In this document: in pieces, positions 1 through 8,004 of the stretch
How positions within the stretch are numbered: the first letter of the stretch is position 1
Layout of the letters: each line of letters opens with the position of its first letter
Assembly (NCBI GenBank): GCA_029567025.1
Contig: JAKQLT010000217.1
Location: 1 to 33,021, forward strand
Direction: 5' to 3'
Source of the DNA: Candidatus Omnitrophota bacterium
GTDB taxonomy: Bacteria > Omnitrophota > Gorgyraeia > Zapsychrales > Zapsychraceae
DNA: 33,021 bases
Translations under genes and position numbers: made by a program
The notes under the pieces: model-generated
Database searches by the model: none
Told to the model about the DNA's origin: nothing
What the model saw: the letters and a program-made list of their open reading frames with translations, nothing else

Positions 1-189
1 GATAGAAAAGCTCAAATTGGCACGGGAGATAGAAGTGAGAAAATCCGCACTTATAATTTTCCTGATAGAAGAGTCACCGATCATCGTATTGGTTTTACAA
101 CGCATCAATTGATGAATGTCATCGAAGGCGAATTAGATGAAATTACCGAAGCGCTTTTAAAGGCAGAATATGAGGCGTCTTTAAAATGA
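1..189 (+). CDS. prfA: Peptide chain release factor 1, C-terminal end (partial)
   Basis: The open frame enters at base 1 and ends at TGA 187-189, giving the last 62 residues. The stretch '[20 protein letters not shown]' followed by 'RVTDHRIG' is the conserved region just after the GGQ loop of class I release factors, and the tail 'LDEITEALL' is typical of RF1. RF1 recognises UAA and UAG in the ribosomal A site and triggers peptide release. The stop overlaps the start of prmC (ATGA, start at 186), so the release factor and the methylase that modifies its GGQ glutamine are translationally coupled. The N-terminal part lies outside the window. RF2 is less likely because of the prmC linkage and the tail. 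Confidence 0.93.
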   Translation, partial: DRKAQIGTGDRSEKIRTYNFPDRRVTDHRIGFTTHQLMNVIEGELDEITEALLKAEYEASLK

Positions 190-980
190 AAATAGAGGAG
201 CAATTATTAACTCATCTTTTTAATTGTCGTCGTGTTGATCTTTATGCTGGAAAACGGACGTTAACGGATGAACAGATGCAAGTTTTTTCTCATATGAAAT
301 CACGGCTTTCTCAAGGAGAGCCGTTACAATACATTTTGGGCGCTGTTGATTTTATGGGCATTTCTTTATGTGTGGATGAAAGAGTCCTTATTCCTCGTCC
401 CGAGACAGAAGAATTAGTCGTATGCGCGATTGATTTATTGAAACAGGGAAACGGGTCACAGATAAGATATGTTTTGGATTTGGGGACAGGTTCTGGCAAT
501 ATCGCGATCGCGATTGCGAAAAATGTTTTAAATAGTTTTGTGACGACGGTTGACATTTCCCCAGCCGCGATAGATTTAGCTACATTAAACGCCCATGAAA
601 ATAAACTTAACGATAAAATACGTTTTATTTGCCAAGATATGAAGATTTTTTTAAAAGAAGAGATATTTCGCAATAAGTACGATCTTGTCATTTCTAATCC
701 TCCGTATATTCCTACCGCCCAGATCGAACAGCTTCCCTGTGATGTGAAGAAGGAGCCGTTTATCGCTTTAGACGGCGGAGAAGATGGTCTTAATTTTTAT
801 CGCGAAATTATTTCCGCGGCGCATTTATTGTTAGAAGATAATGGATGCCTTCTTCTGGAAATTGGCGAGTATCAGGCCGAGGATATTAAAAAAATAGTTG
901 AGGCATCAGGAAAATATCAAGAATGTTCTTTTCGAAAAGATAATGCAGGAAAACAACGGATAACCATTATAAAAAGGTAG
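186..980 (+). CDS. prmC: Release factor glutamine methyltransferase PrmC
   Basis: Transfers a methyl group from S-adenosylmethionine to the glutamine of the GGQ motif of RF1 and RF2 in the cytosol. The 264-residue protein has the family's usual length. An N-terminal helical substrate-binding part (about 1-75, with 'RPETEELV' at 71-78) precedes a Rossmann methyltransferase domain with SAM motif DLGTGSG (98-104) and the N-methylase signature NPPY (171-174), which holds the target amide. The ATG overlaps the prfA stop, the classical prfA-prmC arrangement. Five bases separate it from murA, so prfA, prmC and murA are probably one transcript. Confidence 0.96.
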   Translation: MKIEEQLLTHLFNCRRVDLYAGKRTLTDEQMQVFSHMKSRLSQGEPLQYILGAVDFMGISLCVDERVLIPRPETEELVVCAIDLLKQGNGSQIRYVLDLGTGSGNIAIAIAKNVLNSFVTTVDISPAAIDLATLNAHENKLNDKIRFICQDMKIFLKEEIFRNKYDLVISNPPYIPTAQIEQLPCDVKKEPFIALDGGEDGLNFYREIISAAHLLLEDNGCLLLEIGEYQAEDIKKIVEASGKYQECSFRKDNAGKQRITIIKR

Positions 981-985
981 ATTGT

Positions 986-2257
986 ATGGATAAATTGATC
1001 ATCGAAGGTGGAAAATTTTTAAAAGGCGAGATTATGGTCAGCGGGTCCAAGAATGCCGCATTGCCTATTATTGCGGCCACATTATTAACGGATGAACCGT
1101 GTGTGATTCGCAATGTCCCACGGTTAATGGATACATCGACGATGATACGGCTTTTGAAATCGTTAGGTAAAGATGTGGAGTGGGGCAAAGATAATAAAAT
1201 TTTAATTTCTTCCAACGGTAAACCGAGTGATTTTGCGGATTATAAACTTGTCTCGACGATGCGCGGGTCTTTTTGTGTCTTAGGGCCTCTTTTAGGGAAA
1301 TTGGGTCATGCGAAAGTTTCTTTACCTGGCGGATGCGTTATTGGGGTTCGTCCGGTCGACCTTCACTTAAAAGGGTTGCGCGCTTTAGGGGCAAAAATTG
1401 AGGTTGAAGCCGGCTATGTTCTGGCCAAAGCGAATCGTTTAAAAGGAACGCATATGTATTTAGGCGGAGGGTTTGGTTCTTCTGTTTTGGCGACGGCTAA
1501 TGTGATGATGGCCGCTGTTTTAGCTGAAGGGGAAACCATTATTGAGTCTGCGGCGTGTGAGCCCGAAGTAGAAGATTTAGCGGATTTTTTAACGGCGATG
1601 GGCGCGCGCATTAAAGGAAAGGGAAGTCCGCGTCTTATTATCACAGGGGTAAAGAAATTAAAAGGTGTTAATTATCAGATTATTCCAGATCGTATTGAGG
1701 CCGGAACGTTTATTTTACTGGCGGCTGCCCTTCGTAATAATAATATCGTTATTAAAGGAGCGAACCTATCTCATTTAATGGCGCTTGTTGATAAAATGAA
1801 AGAAGCGGGCGTGAAGATAACGGAAAATAATGAAGGAGATATTTTTGTAAAAACTTCGAAAAATTTAAAACCTGTAACGGTTACAACTTATCCTTATCCG
1901 GGATTTCCGACGGATCTTCAAGCACAAATGATGGCTCTTATGACAACTATTGATGGGATTAGCGTGGTCACAGACAGGGTTTATCCGGATCGCTTTATGC
2001 ATGTCGCGGAATTAAATCGTATGGGCGCGAATATAAAAAAAGAAGGCAGCAACGCGGTTGTCCATGGTGTTAAACATTTATCGGGCGCGCCTGTTGTCGC
2101 GTCTGATTTACGCGCATCAGCCGCTCTTGTTATGGCCGGATTAACCGCTAAAGGAAAAACAGAAATACGGCGACTTTATCATTTAGACCGCGGCTATGAA
2201 AATCTTGATAAGAAATTAACACAGCTCGGCGCAAAAATTTATCGCGAAAAAGAATAA
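986..2257 (+). CDS. murA: UDP-N-acetylglucosamine 1-carboxyvinyltransferase
   Basis: Catalyses the first committed step of peptidoglycan synthesis, transfer of enolpyruvate from PEP to UDP-GlcNAc. At 423 residues it has the normal length. The N-terminus shows the conserved 'SGSKNAALP' (20-27), and the catalytic loop '[16 protein letters not shown]' carries Cys117, equivalent to E. coli Cys115 and the target of fosfomycin. Because this residue is Cys and not Asp, the enzyme should be of the fosfomycin-sensitive type (inference). It follows prmC by five bases. The gene ends eight bases before a perfect C/G-rich palindrome that separates it from trpG. Confidence 0.97.
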   Translation: MDKLIIEGGKFLKGEIMVSGSKNAALPIIAATLLTDEPCVIRNVPRLMDTSTMIRLLKSLGKDVEWGKDNKILISSNGKPSDFADYKLVSTMRGSFCVLGPLLGKLGHAKVSLPGGCVIGVRPVDLHLKGLRALGAKIEVEAGYVLAKANRLKGTHMYLGGGFGSSVLATANVMMAAVLAEGETIIESAACEPEVEDLADFLTAMGARIKGKGSPRLIITGVKKLKGVNYQIIPDRIEAGTFILLAAALRNNNIVIKGANLSHLMALVDKMKEAGVKITENNEGDIFVKTSKNLKPVTVTTYPYPGFPTDLQAQMMALMTTIDGISVVTDRVYPDRFMHVAELNRMGANIKKEGSNAVVHGVKHLSGAPVVASDLRASAALVMAGLTAKGKTEIRRLYHLDRGYENLDKKLTQLGAKIYREKE

Positions 2258-2264
2258 ATGGCGC

Positions 2265-2297
2265 AACCTTTCCCCACCCCCGGGGTGGGGAAAGGTT
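2265..2297. repeat. C/G-rich palindrome, copy 1 (perfect)
   Basis: Two 16-base arms, 2265-2280 (AACCTTTCCCCACCCC) and 2282-2297, are exact reverse complements around one central C. Related palindromes occur at 13582-13606, 26023-26056, 30611-30650 and 31207-31243, always at a gene end. No T-run follows, so it is not a standard intrinsic terminator. It sits just before the GGGAGA ribosome-binding site of trpG (2301-2306) and may shape mRNA stability or translation. Confidence 0.85.
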
Positions 2298-2310
2298 AAA
2301 GGGAGATGGT

Positions 2311-2889
2311 ATGATTTTGATGATCGATAATTATGATTCGTTTACGTATAATCTCGTCCAGTATTTCGGCGAGTTGGGCGCTGATTTACAAGTGTATCGG
2401 AATGACGCATTATCTCTCAACGATATTCAAAAAATGAATTCGAAGAAAATTGTTATTTCTCCTGGTCCTGGACGTCCAGAAGATGCGGGGATTTCTGTTG
2501 ATATTATTAAGTGTTTTTCTGGAAAAATTCCGATTTTAGGCGTGTGCTTGGGGCATCAGGCCGTTGGTTATGCTTTTGGAGGAAAAATCATTCGCGCTAA
2601 AAATATTATGCACGGAAAAACATCTCGTATAAAACATAACAATAAAGATATTTTTAAAAATTTAAAGAATCCTTTTGAGGCGACGCGATATCATTCTTTA
2701 GTCATTGAAGAAAAGACGTTACCTGATTGTTTAGAGGTTATGGCTTATACGCAAGAAGATAAAGAAATTATGGGCGTTCGACATAAACAATTTCCTTTGT
2801 GGGGTGTGCAGTTTCATCCGGAATCGATTTTGACAAAAGAAGGGAAAAATTTGTTAAAAAATTTTCTTCATATTAATGGAGGGCATTAA
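2311..2889 (+). CDS. trpG: Anthranilate synthase glutamine amidotransferase component
   Basis: Class I glutamine amidotransferase that supplies ammonia to the chorismate-binding partner TrpE (or PabB). The start '[19 protein letters not shown]' is the TrpG/PabA signature. The nucleophile is Cys79 in 'GVCLGHQ', with His169 and Glu171 in 'FHPES' completing the triad. At 192 residues the length is normal. The following gene is trpD, so a role in tryptophan synthesis is most likely; dual use in p-aminobenzoate synthesis is possible. Unusually, no trpE precedes it; murA lies upstream. GGGAGA at 2301-2306 is a good ribosome-binding site. Confidence 0.94.
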   Translation: MILMIDNYDSFTYNLVQYFGELGADLQVYRNDALSLNDIQKMNSKKIVISPGPGRPEDAGISVDIIKCFSGKIPILGVCLGHQAVGYAFGGKIIRAKNIMHGKTSRIKHNNKDIFKNLKNPFEATRYHSLVIEEKTLPDCLEVMAYTQEDKEIMGVRHKQFPLWGVQFHPESILTKEGKNLLKNFLHINGGH

Positions 2890-2905
2890 TTGTGAAGGTG
2901 TTTTT

Positions 2906-3919
2906 ATGAGAACATTTATTGAAAAAATTAAAGATGGCGAAAATTTAACGCAACAAGAGGTTGAAATTGCGATGCACGCCATTATGGAAGGTAAAACTCC
3001 TAAAAATGATATTGCGGATTTTTTATTGGCCTTGCGTCATAAAGGCCCAACTATCGATGAGATTACTGGCGCGGCAAAGATTATGAGGCGATTTGTTGTC
3101 CCCATAAAAAGTTGTCATAAAAATATTTTAGATACCTGCGGAACCGGTGGAGATAGAAAAAATACGTTTAATATTTCAACATTGTCGGCCTTAGTCGTGG
3201 CTGGCGCAGGAGTTCCTGTCGCCAAACACGGAAATCGTTCTGTTTCGAGTAAATGCGGAAGCGCAGATATTTTAGAAGAGCTGGGTGTTAATCTTGATAT
3301 TGCACAAGAACGTGTAACGGAATGTTTAAATGAAGTGGGGATTGCTTTTTTATTTGCGCAAAAACTTCATCCGGCGATGAAGAATGTCGCACCTATCCGT
3401 AAAGAATTAGGAGTTGAAACGATTTTTAATGTGTTAGGTCCTTTGACAAATCCGGCGAATGCGACACATCAGATTATAGGTGTCTATAATCGTGATTATG
3501 TGGAACCGTTAGCGCATGTTTTGAAAAATTTAGGTCTTAAGAAAGCGCTTGTTGTTCATGGCGGCGATGGGCTGGATGAAATTACGACAACCACCAATAC
3601 GTTTATCAGTGAATTTAATGGAAAAGACGTTGTGAGCTATGATATTTCCCCTGAAGAATTAGGCTTTCCATTAGCCGAGTTAGCCGATTTAGTCGGCGGA
3701 GACCTTTGCACGAACCTTGACATTGCTCAAAGAATTTTAGACGGCGAACACTGGCCTAAGAGGGATATTGTTGTTTTAAATGCTGCTTACGCTTTATATG
3801 TTTTCGGAAAAGTTGACACTATTTCCGATGGCATTGAAATGGCTCAAGGCTCTTTAGACACCGGCAAGGCCTTTGAAAAATTACAACAATTAAAGGAATT
3901 TACCAATCGTGGAAGCTGA
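2906..3919 (+). CDS. trpD: Anthranilate phosphoribosyltransferase
   Basis: Joins anthranilate to PRPP, the second step of the tryptophan branch. Conserved PRPP/anthranilate motifs are visible: 'DTCGTGGDRKNTFNIST', 'KHGNRSVSSKCGSADILE' and 'NVLGPLTNPA'. I choose ATG 2906 (337 residues, 'MRTFIEKIKDGENLTQQEV') because GAAGGTG at 2894-2900 is well placed and the start then matches the family. An in-frame ATG at 2876 inside the end of trpG would add ten residues that do not look like TrpD. The 3' end overlaps trpC by 11 bases. Confidence 0.95.
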   Translation: MRTFIEKIKDGENLTQQEVEIAMHAIMEGKTPKNDIADFLLALRHKGPTIDEITGAAKIMRRFVVPIKSCHKNILDTCGTGGDRKNTFNISTLSALVVAGAGVPVAKHGNRSVSSKCGSADILEELGVNLDIAQERVTECLNEVGIAFLFAQKLHPAMKNVAPIRKELGVETIFNVLGPLTNPANATHQIIGVYNRDYVEPLAHVLKNLGLKKALVVHGGDGLDEITTTTNTFISEFNGKDVVSYDISPEELGFPLAELADLVGGDLCTNLDIAQRILDGEHWPKRDIVVLNAAYALYVFGKVDTISDGIEMAQGSLDTGKAFEKLQQLKEFTNRGS

Positions 3920-4700
3920 TTTTCTTCAACAGATCATCTCTCATAAACGCCATATCATCGAAACTAAAAAGGAATATTTTTTAAAGTTAAAGGATCATGC
4001 CAGCTGTTTGCAGACACAAAAGTATCATGTTTTTAAAAAAAGCATTTCAGCGCCTGATAAAATAAGTCTTATCGCAGAAATTAAGAAAGCCTCGCCTTCT
4101 AAAGGTCTTATTCGTGAAAATTTTGATGTTCTGTCTATTGCAAAAACTTATGAAGAACAAGGCGCGGCCGGGATTTCTGTCTTGACGGAAGATAGATTTT
4201 TTTTAGGAAGCATATCTTATTTGAAAAAAGTTGCGGATTGTGTTCATGTTCCGGTTTTAGCAAAAGATTTTTTTATCGATGAAGGACAGATTTATGAAGC
4301 CCATGCGCACGGGGCGAGCGCGGTTCTTTTAATTATGGCGATTCTAAAAGATCATGAAGTAAAACAATTAATGAATGTCGCGCGGTCTTTAGACGTGGAT
4401 TGTTTAGTTGAGGTTCACAATCGAGAAGAATTTTTGCGTGCTTTAGATTGTGGCGCTGAAATCATAGGCATTAATAATCGCGATTTAAAAACGTTTCATG
4501 TGGATCTTCGCGTTGCCGAAGAATTAATTCCGCAAATTCCTAAAGATAAAGTGATTGTCGTTGAAAGCGGCATTCATTTTTATGGTGAAGTAAAACGTTT
4601 TAAAGAATTGGGCGCGCAGGCGGTTTTAATCGGAGAAACTTTTATGAGAGAACAAGATATAGCACAAAAAATAAAGGAAGTGATGTATGGTCAAAGTTAA
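3909..4700 (+). CDS. trpC: Indole-3-glycerol phosphate synthase
   Basis: Closes the indole ring of carboxyphenylamino-deoxyribulose phosphate to form indole-3-glycerol phosphate. The 263-residue (beta/alpha)8 barrel shows 'IAEIKKASPSKGLI' with the catalytic lysine region, 'VLAKDFFID', 'LVEVHN', 'IGINNRDLKTF' and 'VVESGI', all diagnostic of TrpC. Translation starts at GTG 3909, overlapping the trpD stop by 11 bases; the end overlaps trpF by 14 bases. These overlaps indicate tight translational coupling of trpD-C-F. It is a stand-alone enzyme, not fused to TrpF as in enterobacteria. Confidence 0.96.
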   Translation: MEADFLQQIISHKRHIIETKKEYFLKLKDHASCLQTQKYHVFKKSISAPDKISLIAEIKKASPSKGLIRENFDVLSIAKTYEEQGAAGISVLTEDRFFLGSISYLKKVADCVHVPVLAKDFFIDEGQIYEAHAHGASAVLLIMAILKDHEVKQLMNVARSLDVDCLVEVHNREEFLRALDCGAEIIGINNRDLKTFHVDLRVAEELIPQIPKDKVIVVESGIHFYGEVKRFKELGAQAVLIGETFMREQDIAQKIKEVMYGQS

Positions 4701-5298
4701 GGTGTGCGGGATAACGAATTTTGAAGACGCGTCGAAATCCGCGTTTTATGACGCGGCGGCTGTTGGTTTTGTTTTTTGCAAAAAAAGTCCTCGCTATATT
4801 TCGCCGAGTAAGGCCAGAACGATTATTGAAAAGTTACCGCCGTTTGTGACTCCTGTCGGAGTTTTTGTAGATTTAAATGAGCGTGCGGTACGCGATATTT
4901 GCCGTTTTACGCGTATTTCAACGGTGCAGTTTCACGGAGAAGAAGATCAGATGTATTGCAAGCGCTTTAAAGATTATAAAATCATTAAAGCGTTTCGTGT
5001 CGGAGAGTATTTTGATATTGAAAAAGTGAAAAAATACAAAGTAGACGCGTTTCTTTTTGATACATATCAAGAAAATGTTGCCGGAGGCACAGGAAAGACA
5101 TTTAATTGGTATCTTTTAAAAGATATAAAATTTGATAAACCGGTTATTTTGTCCGGCGGCTTAAATCCTCTTAACGTAAAAGAGGCGATAGGGATTCTTA
5201 ATCCTTTTATGGTCGATGTCTCAAGTGGCGTTGAACAATCACCCGGCATTAAAAGTCCAAAATTAATCCGAGATTTCTTTGAGGCGGTAAAAGCGTAG
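4687..5298 (+). CDS. trpF: Phosphoribosylanthranilate isomerase
   Basis: Performs the Amadori rearrangement between the TrpD and TrpC reactions. The 203-residue barrel begins 'VKVKVCGITNFEDA', where the Cys of KVCGI is the usual general base, and continues with 'GFVF', 'VQFHGEE', 'LFDTYQENVAGGTGKTFNW' (catalytic Asp and phosphate loop), 'ILSGGLNP' and 'VDVSSGVEQSPG'. It overlaps trpC by 14 bases and is the last gene of the first trp block. The next trp gene, trpB, lies about 5 kb downstream. Confidence 0.96.
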   Translation: MVKVKVCGITNFEDASKSAFYDAAAVGFVFCKKSPRYISPSKARTIIEKLPPFVTPVGVFVDLNERAVRDICRFTRISTVQFHGEEDQMYCKRFKDYKIIKAFRVGEYFDIEKVKKYKVDAFLFDTYQENVAGGTGKTFNWYLLKDIKFDKPVILSGGLNPLNVKEAIGILNPFMVDVSSGVEQSPGIKSPKLIRDFFEAVKA

Positions 5299-5338
5299 GA
5301 AGTTTTTTACAGCTTATAATTATGAGAAAGACAATTTC

Positions 5339-5989
5339 ATGAATTTTTTTATTAAGATGGTAGTCCCGTTTTTGCCTGTTTTCGTTTTCTGCTTTGTTTA
5401 TTTATTTTTTTTAACGATTTCTAGGCCCCAATTATTAGGATGGAAAGATTCTTTTTTAAAGAGTGCTGTCGTTTGGGCAGGATTAGTGGTTCTTAGCACT
5501 GAAATATTAAGTATTTGGCACGCGTTAAATTTTGAAAATTTAGTCTTTTTTTGGTGTTTTTTATTCTTTGGGCTTCTTTTTTTATTTTTTATAAATCGTA
5601 AAAAAGTATTTTCTATAGAAATAGAATTTTTAAAAAAAAGATTCCTTTCTTTTTTTTCTTTTTCCTTCGCAGTAATATTAAGTTTTTCCTTAGGGCTTCT
5701 TTTTTTGGCGGTAGTGGCCCCGCCGAATAATTATGATTCAATGACTTATCATATGTCGCGGGTAGAGCATTGGATCCAAAATCAAAGTGTTTTTCATTAC
5801 CCTACTAATATTACTCGTCAATTATTTTCTGCTCCATGGGCAGAGTTTGCGATTCTTCATTTTCAGATATTATCTCGATCAGATTTTTTTGCAAATTTAG
5901 TTCAGTGGACATCTTTTCTCGGAGTTGTGATTGGCGTTATGGCGATAGTTGAGAAAATAGGTGGGGGGGGGTATATGTTCAAACTTTAG
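5339..5989 (+). CDS. GT39/PMT_2-like membrane glycosyltransferase, N-terminal part (frameshifted)
   Basis: First 216 residues of a polytopic GT-C glycosyltransferase. Strongly hydrophobic segments span roughly 7-30, 42-60, 64-85 and 104-128. They are followed by the loop 'PPNNYDSMTYHMSRVEHWIQ', whose Asp is in the position of the catalytic Asp of GT-C enzymes, and 'QLFSAPWAEFAILHFQ'. Such enzymes move a sugar from a polyprenyl-phosphate carrier onto lipids or proteins at the outer face of the inner membrane. The frame leaves the homology after nine G (5963-5971) and stops at 5989. One added G would join it to the frame ending at 7293. TATAAT at 5315-5320 is a possible -10 box. Phe/Leu-rich codons are unlike the neighbouring trp genes. 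Confidence 0.8.
   Translation: MNFFIKMVVPFLPVFVFCFVYLFFLTISRPQLLGWKDSFLKSAVVWAGLVVLSTEILSIWHALNFENLVFFWCFLFFGLLFLFFINRKKVFSIEIEFLKKRFLSFFSFSFAVILSFSLGLLFLAVVAPPNNYDSMTYHMSRVEHWIQNQSVFHYPTNITRQLFSAPWAEFAILHFQILSRSDFFANLVQWTSFLGVVIGVMAIVEKIGGGGYMFKL
5963..5971 (+). repeat. Homopolymer run of nine G at the frameshift point
   Basis: The run lies inside the glycosyltransferase coding region, exactly where the conserved reading frame changes. With 10 or 7 G the two halves join through '...VYVQTLAALLTASLP'. It could be a phase-variation tract or a sequencing deletion. Confidence 0.85.
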
Positions 5990-5997
5990 CGGCATTA

Positions 5998-7293
5998 TTG
6001 ACAGCTTCTCTTCCCATGGGTATTTTGCAAGCCACAACGACACAAAATGATTTAGTCTTAAGTTTTTGGGTCGTTTCTTTTGTTTATTTTTTGTTCCAAA
6101 CTATTAAAAATAATAATCGCAGTATCCTTCCATATGTTTTTTTAGGGTTATCGGTGGGGATTGGGTTCCTCACAAAAGCTACAATGATTTTTTTTATTGT
6201 TTCTTTTTGTAGTCTGGGAGTGCTTCATTTGTTATGCAAAAGAGAATTCAAAAAATATCTGAAAGGATTTGTTATTGTTTTTTCTATCGCGCTTTTGTTT
6301 AATGTAGGGCATTTTTATAGGAATTATGATTTGGGACAGCACATTCTTATGCCGATTCCAGAGGTGTCAAAAAATGTTGTTAATGAGCGTTTTTCTTTTA
6401 AGGGAGGATTGTCTAATACGATGAGAAATATTCTCCTGCATCTGAATTCGCCTTTTGAAGAAATAAATAATTTGATTTTTTCTTTTTCAAAAAAGATTCA
6501 TCAGTGGATGGATGTCGATTTTGATGATGCTCGGTATACTTATGGAAAAATTAAAGATTTTACTGTGAAAAATCATATTCATGAAGATGTTAGTGGGAAT
6601 TTTTATCATTTTTTGTTTTTGTTTATTTCTTTCATGGCGATTTTTTTATCGAGAAAAAAATATTTTAATAATTTTTATTTTTCTTTCTTGTTTTTTGGGA
6701 ATTTATTGGCTTTTTTTATTTTTTCTTTTTATTTAAAATGGCAACCATGGGGAAGCCGTTTGCAATTGCCTTTTTTTATGCTTGCGATTGCTTCAGTTGT
6801 ATTATTGTTTCAAGATATTAAAACTCGTTGGAGGTTTATTGTAAATGGGATTATTTTTTTCATTGTTTTTTCTTCTAGTCCATATCTTTTAAAAAATCCT
6901 GCTAAACGGTTAATTTCTGCGAAAAAGGCTACTGTTTGGAATACTTCGCGAGAGGATATGTATTTTGTTTATCATGAGAGATTGAGGAAAAAAGAATATA
7001 GAAAAATAGTGAATTATATAAAAGACTCCAACTGCCATGAGATTGGCTTATTTGTTGGGGAAGATGATTGGGAGTATCCCTTTTTTGCTTTGTTTCGAAA
7101 AGAGCAGTATCCTGTTCACATAGAACATGTTTTTGTTAAAAATGCGTCTTATAAATATTCTGACTTTTTATTCTCTCCTTGCGCTGTTATTCTTAAGCGC
7201 GAAATATCTGAAATAGATAGAAAGAAGAACGAAGATTTTTTTAAGTTGAAAAAATATTATTCGGATTATTTTGAATTATATTTAAAGGAGTAA
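5998..7293 (+). CDS. GT39/PMT_2-like membrane glycosyltransferase, C-terminal part (frameshifted)
   Basis: Continuation of the gene at 5339. The correct frame is open from the G run at 5971 ('VYVQTLAALLTASLPMGILQ'); 5998 is only the first start-like codon (TTG) in it. The 'MGILQATTTQNDLVLSFWVV' motif, conserved in this glycosyltransferase family, is followed by about seven further membrane segments and a soluble C-terminal domain of about 130 residues. There is no ribosome-binding site at 5998, so independent translation is unlikely. Together the two parts would make a protein of about 660 residues, a normal size for the family. As written, the gene is off. Confidence 0.78.
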   Translation: MTASLPMGILQATTTQNDLVLSFWVVSFVYFLFQTIKNNNRSILPYVFLGLSVGIGFLTKATMIFFIVSFCSLGVLHLLCKREFKKYLKGFVIVFSIALLFNVGHFYRNYDLGQHILMPIPEVSKNVVNERFSFKGGLSNTMRNILLHLNSPFEEINNLIFSFSKKIHQWMDVDFDDARYTYGKIKDFTVKNHIHEDVSGNFYHFLFLFISFMAIFLSRKKYFNNFYFSFLFFGNLLAFFIFSFYLKWQPWGSRLQLPFFMLAIASVVLLFQDIKTRWRFIVNGIIFFIVFSSSPYLLKNPAKRLISAKKATVWNTSREDMYFVYHERLRKKEYRKIVNYIKDSNCHEIGLFVGEDDWEYPFFALFRKEQYPVHIEHVFVKNASYKYSDFLFSPCAVILKREISEIDRKKNEDFFKLKKYYSDYFELYLKE

Positions 7294-7349
7294 AGAATTG
7301 TTATTTTATATGAATCTTGTAAGTCTTTTATTTTCTAAGCGATAAAAAT

Positions 7350-7378
7350 TTGTTATTTTTTAAAATGCATGTTATCTT
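7350..7378 (+). promoter_or_regulatory. Promoter of the riboswitch RNA
   Basis: TTGTTA at 7350-7355 and TATCTT at 7373-7378 are 17 bases apart. Transcription would start at about 7384-7386, immediately before the first strand of the riboswitch closing stem. Each box matches the consensus at four of six positions. Confidence 0.5.
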
Positions 7379-7386
7379 TTGTTTAG

Positions 7387-7577
7387 GCCGATAAAGGTAA
7401 ACCCGGGGAAACTCGGGGACACAAAGCCGACAGACCTAAATAGCGTAAGACCTAAAAGGCCCGACGGTTCCTTAAGTGGACGGGGCATACCACGAGATGT
7501 GGCGAGGCGGTTGATGAGCTAAATGGTGGCTGGGTTGCCGAAGAGCGAGGGCGGGAGATATCCGCATCTTTATCGGC
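7387..7577 (+). promoter_or_regulatory. Cyclic di-GMP-I (GEMM-I) riboswitch with enlarged arm
   Basis: The 5' half reads AGGTAAACC, a hairpin closed by a GAAA tetraloop (7409-7412), GGGACACAAAGCC (7417-7429) and GACCTAAA (7433-7440). The 3' half has AATGG (7522-7526) and GGTGGCTGGGTTGCCG (7525-7540). These match the GEMM-I core, including the GNRA loop and its CCTAA/AATGG receptor. The guanine equivalent to Vc2 G20 (7397) is kept, which favours c-di-GMP over cGAMP. TAGC 7441-7444 pairs with GCTA 7518-7521 beside the receptor; beyond it sits an unusual insert of about 70 bases (7445-7517). GCCGATAAAG (7387-7396) is an exact complement of CTTTATCGGC (7568-7577), forming a closing stem. A terminator follows directly. 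Confidence 0.82.
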
Positions 7578-7595
7578 TCTCTTCTTTAAAACGAT

Positions 7596-7622
7596 AATCC
7601 CTTACATGATAAGGGATTTTTT
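7596..7622 (+). terminator. Intrinsic terminator of the riboswitch
   Basis: AATCCCTTA (7596-7604) and TAAGGGATT (7610-7618) form a 9-bp stem with a five-base loop, followed by a run of T (7617-7622). CGATAA at 7592-7597 overlaps the first stem bases and can alternatively pair with TTATCG at 7570-7575 in the 3' strand of the closing stem. Ligand binding would therefore release the terminator, making this an OFF switch (inference). Confidence 0.82.
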
Positions 7623-7681
7623 ATTTGAAAGACATCTTTTCAAAAATCCTTTTAAAAAAAATAAGCAAAAAAAATGAATTA

Positions 7682-7690
7682 TGCTACAAT
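7682..7690 (+). promoter_or_regulatory. Extended -10 promoter of the zinc-ribbon gene
   Basis: TGCTACAAT at 7682-7690 is an extended -10 box. Its expected start site is at about 7697, two bases from the ATG at 7699, and no ribosome-binding site is present. This predicts a leaderless mRNA and argues against the in-frame ATG at 7681, which lies inside the box. Confidence 0.5.
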
Positions 7691-7698
7691 ACGAATTT

Positions 7699-8004
7699 AT
7701 GAGTGAAAAATTAATGCGTGTGTATAAGAAATATGATGTGAGTCAGATCAAGCCGCATTTGATGATTTATGGCGATTTAAACGGCAGTTGCGCTAATTGT
7801 AATAATCTTAATGTGAAATTTACCGATATACAATGCCCCGAATGTAAATCTATTTTTAAATATATCGCTTTTCGCAATCCCAAGAATCATATCCCCAAAA
7901 TTTATAAATTAATGGAAGAAAAGCCCGATATGCTGATTATTGATTATGATGATTATCATAAAGCCTTAGGGGATCAGAAAGCCAAGAGCATTTTTAATGA
8001 TTAA
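7699..8004 (+). CDS. Small zinc-ribbon protein of unknown function
   Basis: A 101-residue cytosolic protein. Two CxxC pairs, 'CANC' near residues 32-35 and 'CPEC' near 48-51, are spaced as in a zinc ribbon. No transmembrane segment or signal peptide is seen. The C-terminal half ends in an acidic 'LIIDYDDYHKALG' region. I do not recognise the family. ATG 7699 is chosen over ATG 7681 because the latter overlaps the promoter. The gene follows the riboswitch terminator and overlaps the M20 peptidase start by eight bases, so the two are co-translated. Confidence 0.75.
   Translation: MSEKLMRVYKKYDVSQIKPHLMIYGDLNGSCANCNNLNVKFTDIQCPECKSIFKYIAFRNPKNHIPKIYKLMEEKPDMLIIDYDDYHKALGDQKAKSIFND

Noticed and set aside
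2258-2310. T-box or trp attenuator ahead of trpG
   Set aside because: The gap holds only the palindrome and a ribosome-binding site; there is no leader peptide with Trp codons and no T-box sequence.
2876-2905. Upstream start of trpD ([10 protein letters not shown]...)
   Set aside because: It overlaps trpG, lacks a better ribosome-binding site than ATG 2906, and adds residues not typical of TrpD.
7387-7577. RNase P RNA, tmRNA or SRP RNA
   Set aside because: None of their conserved cores is present; the GGTAAACC...GAAA...GGGACACAAAGCC block and its 3' partner fit GEMM-I much better.
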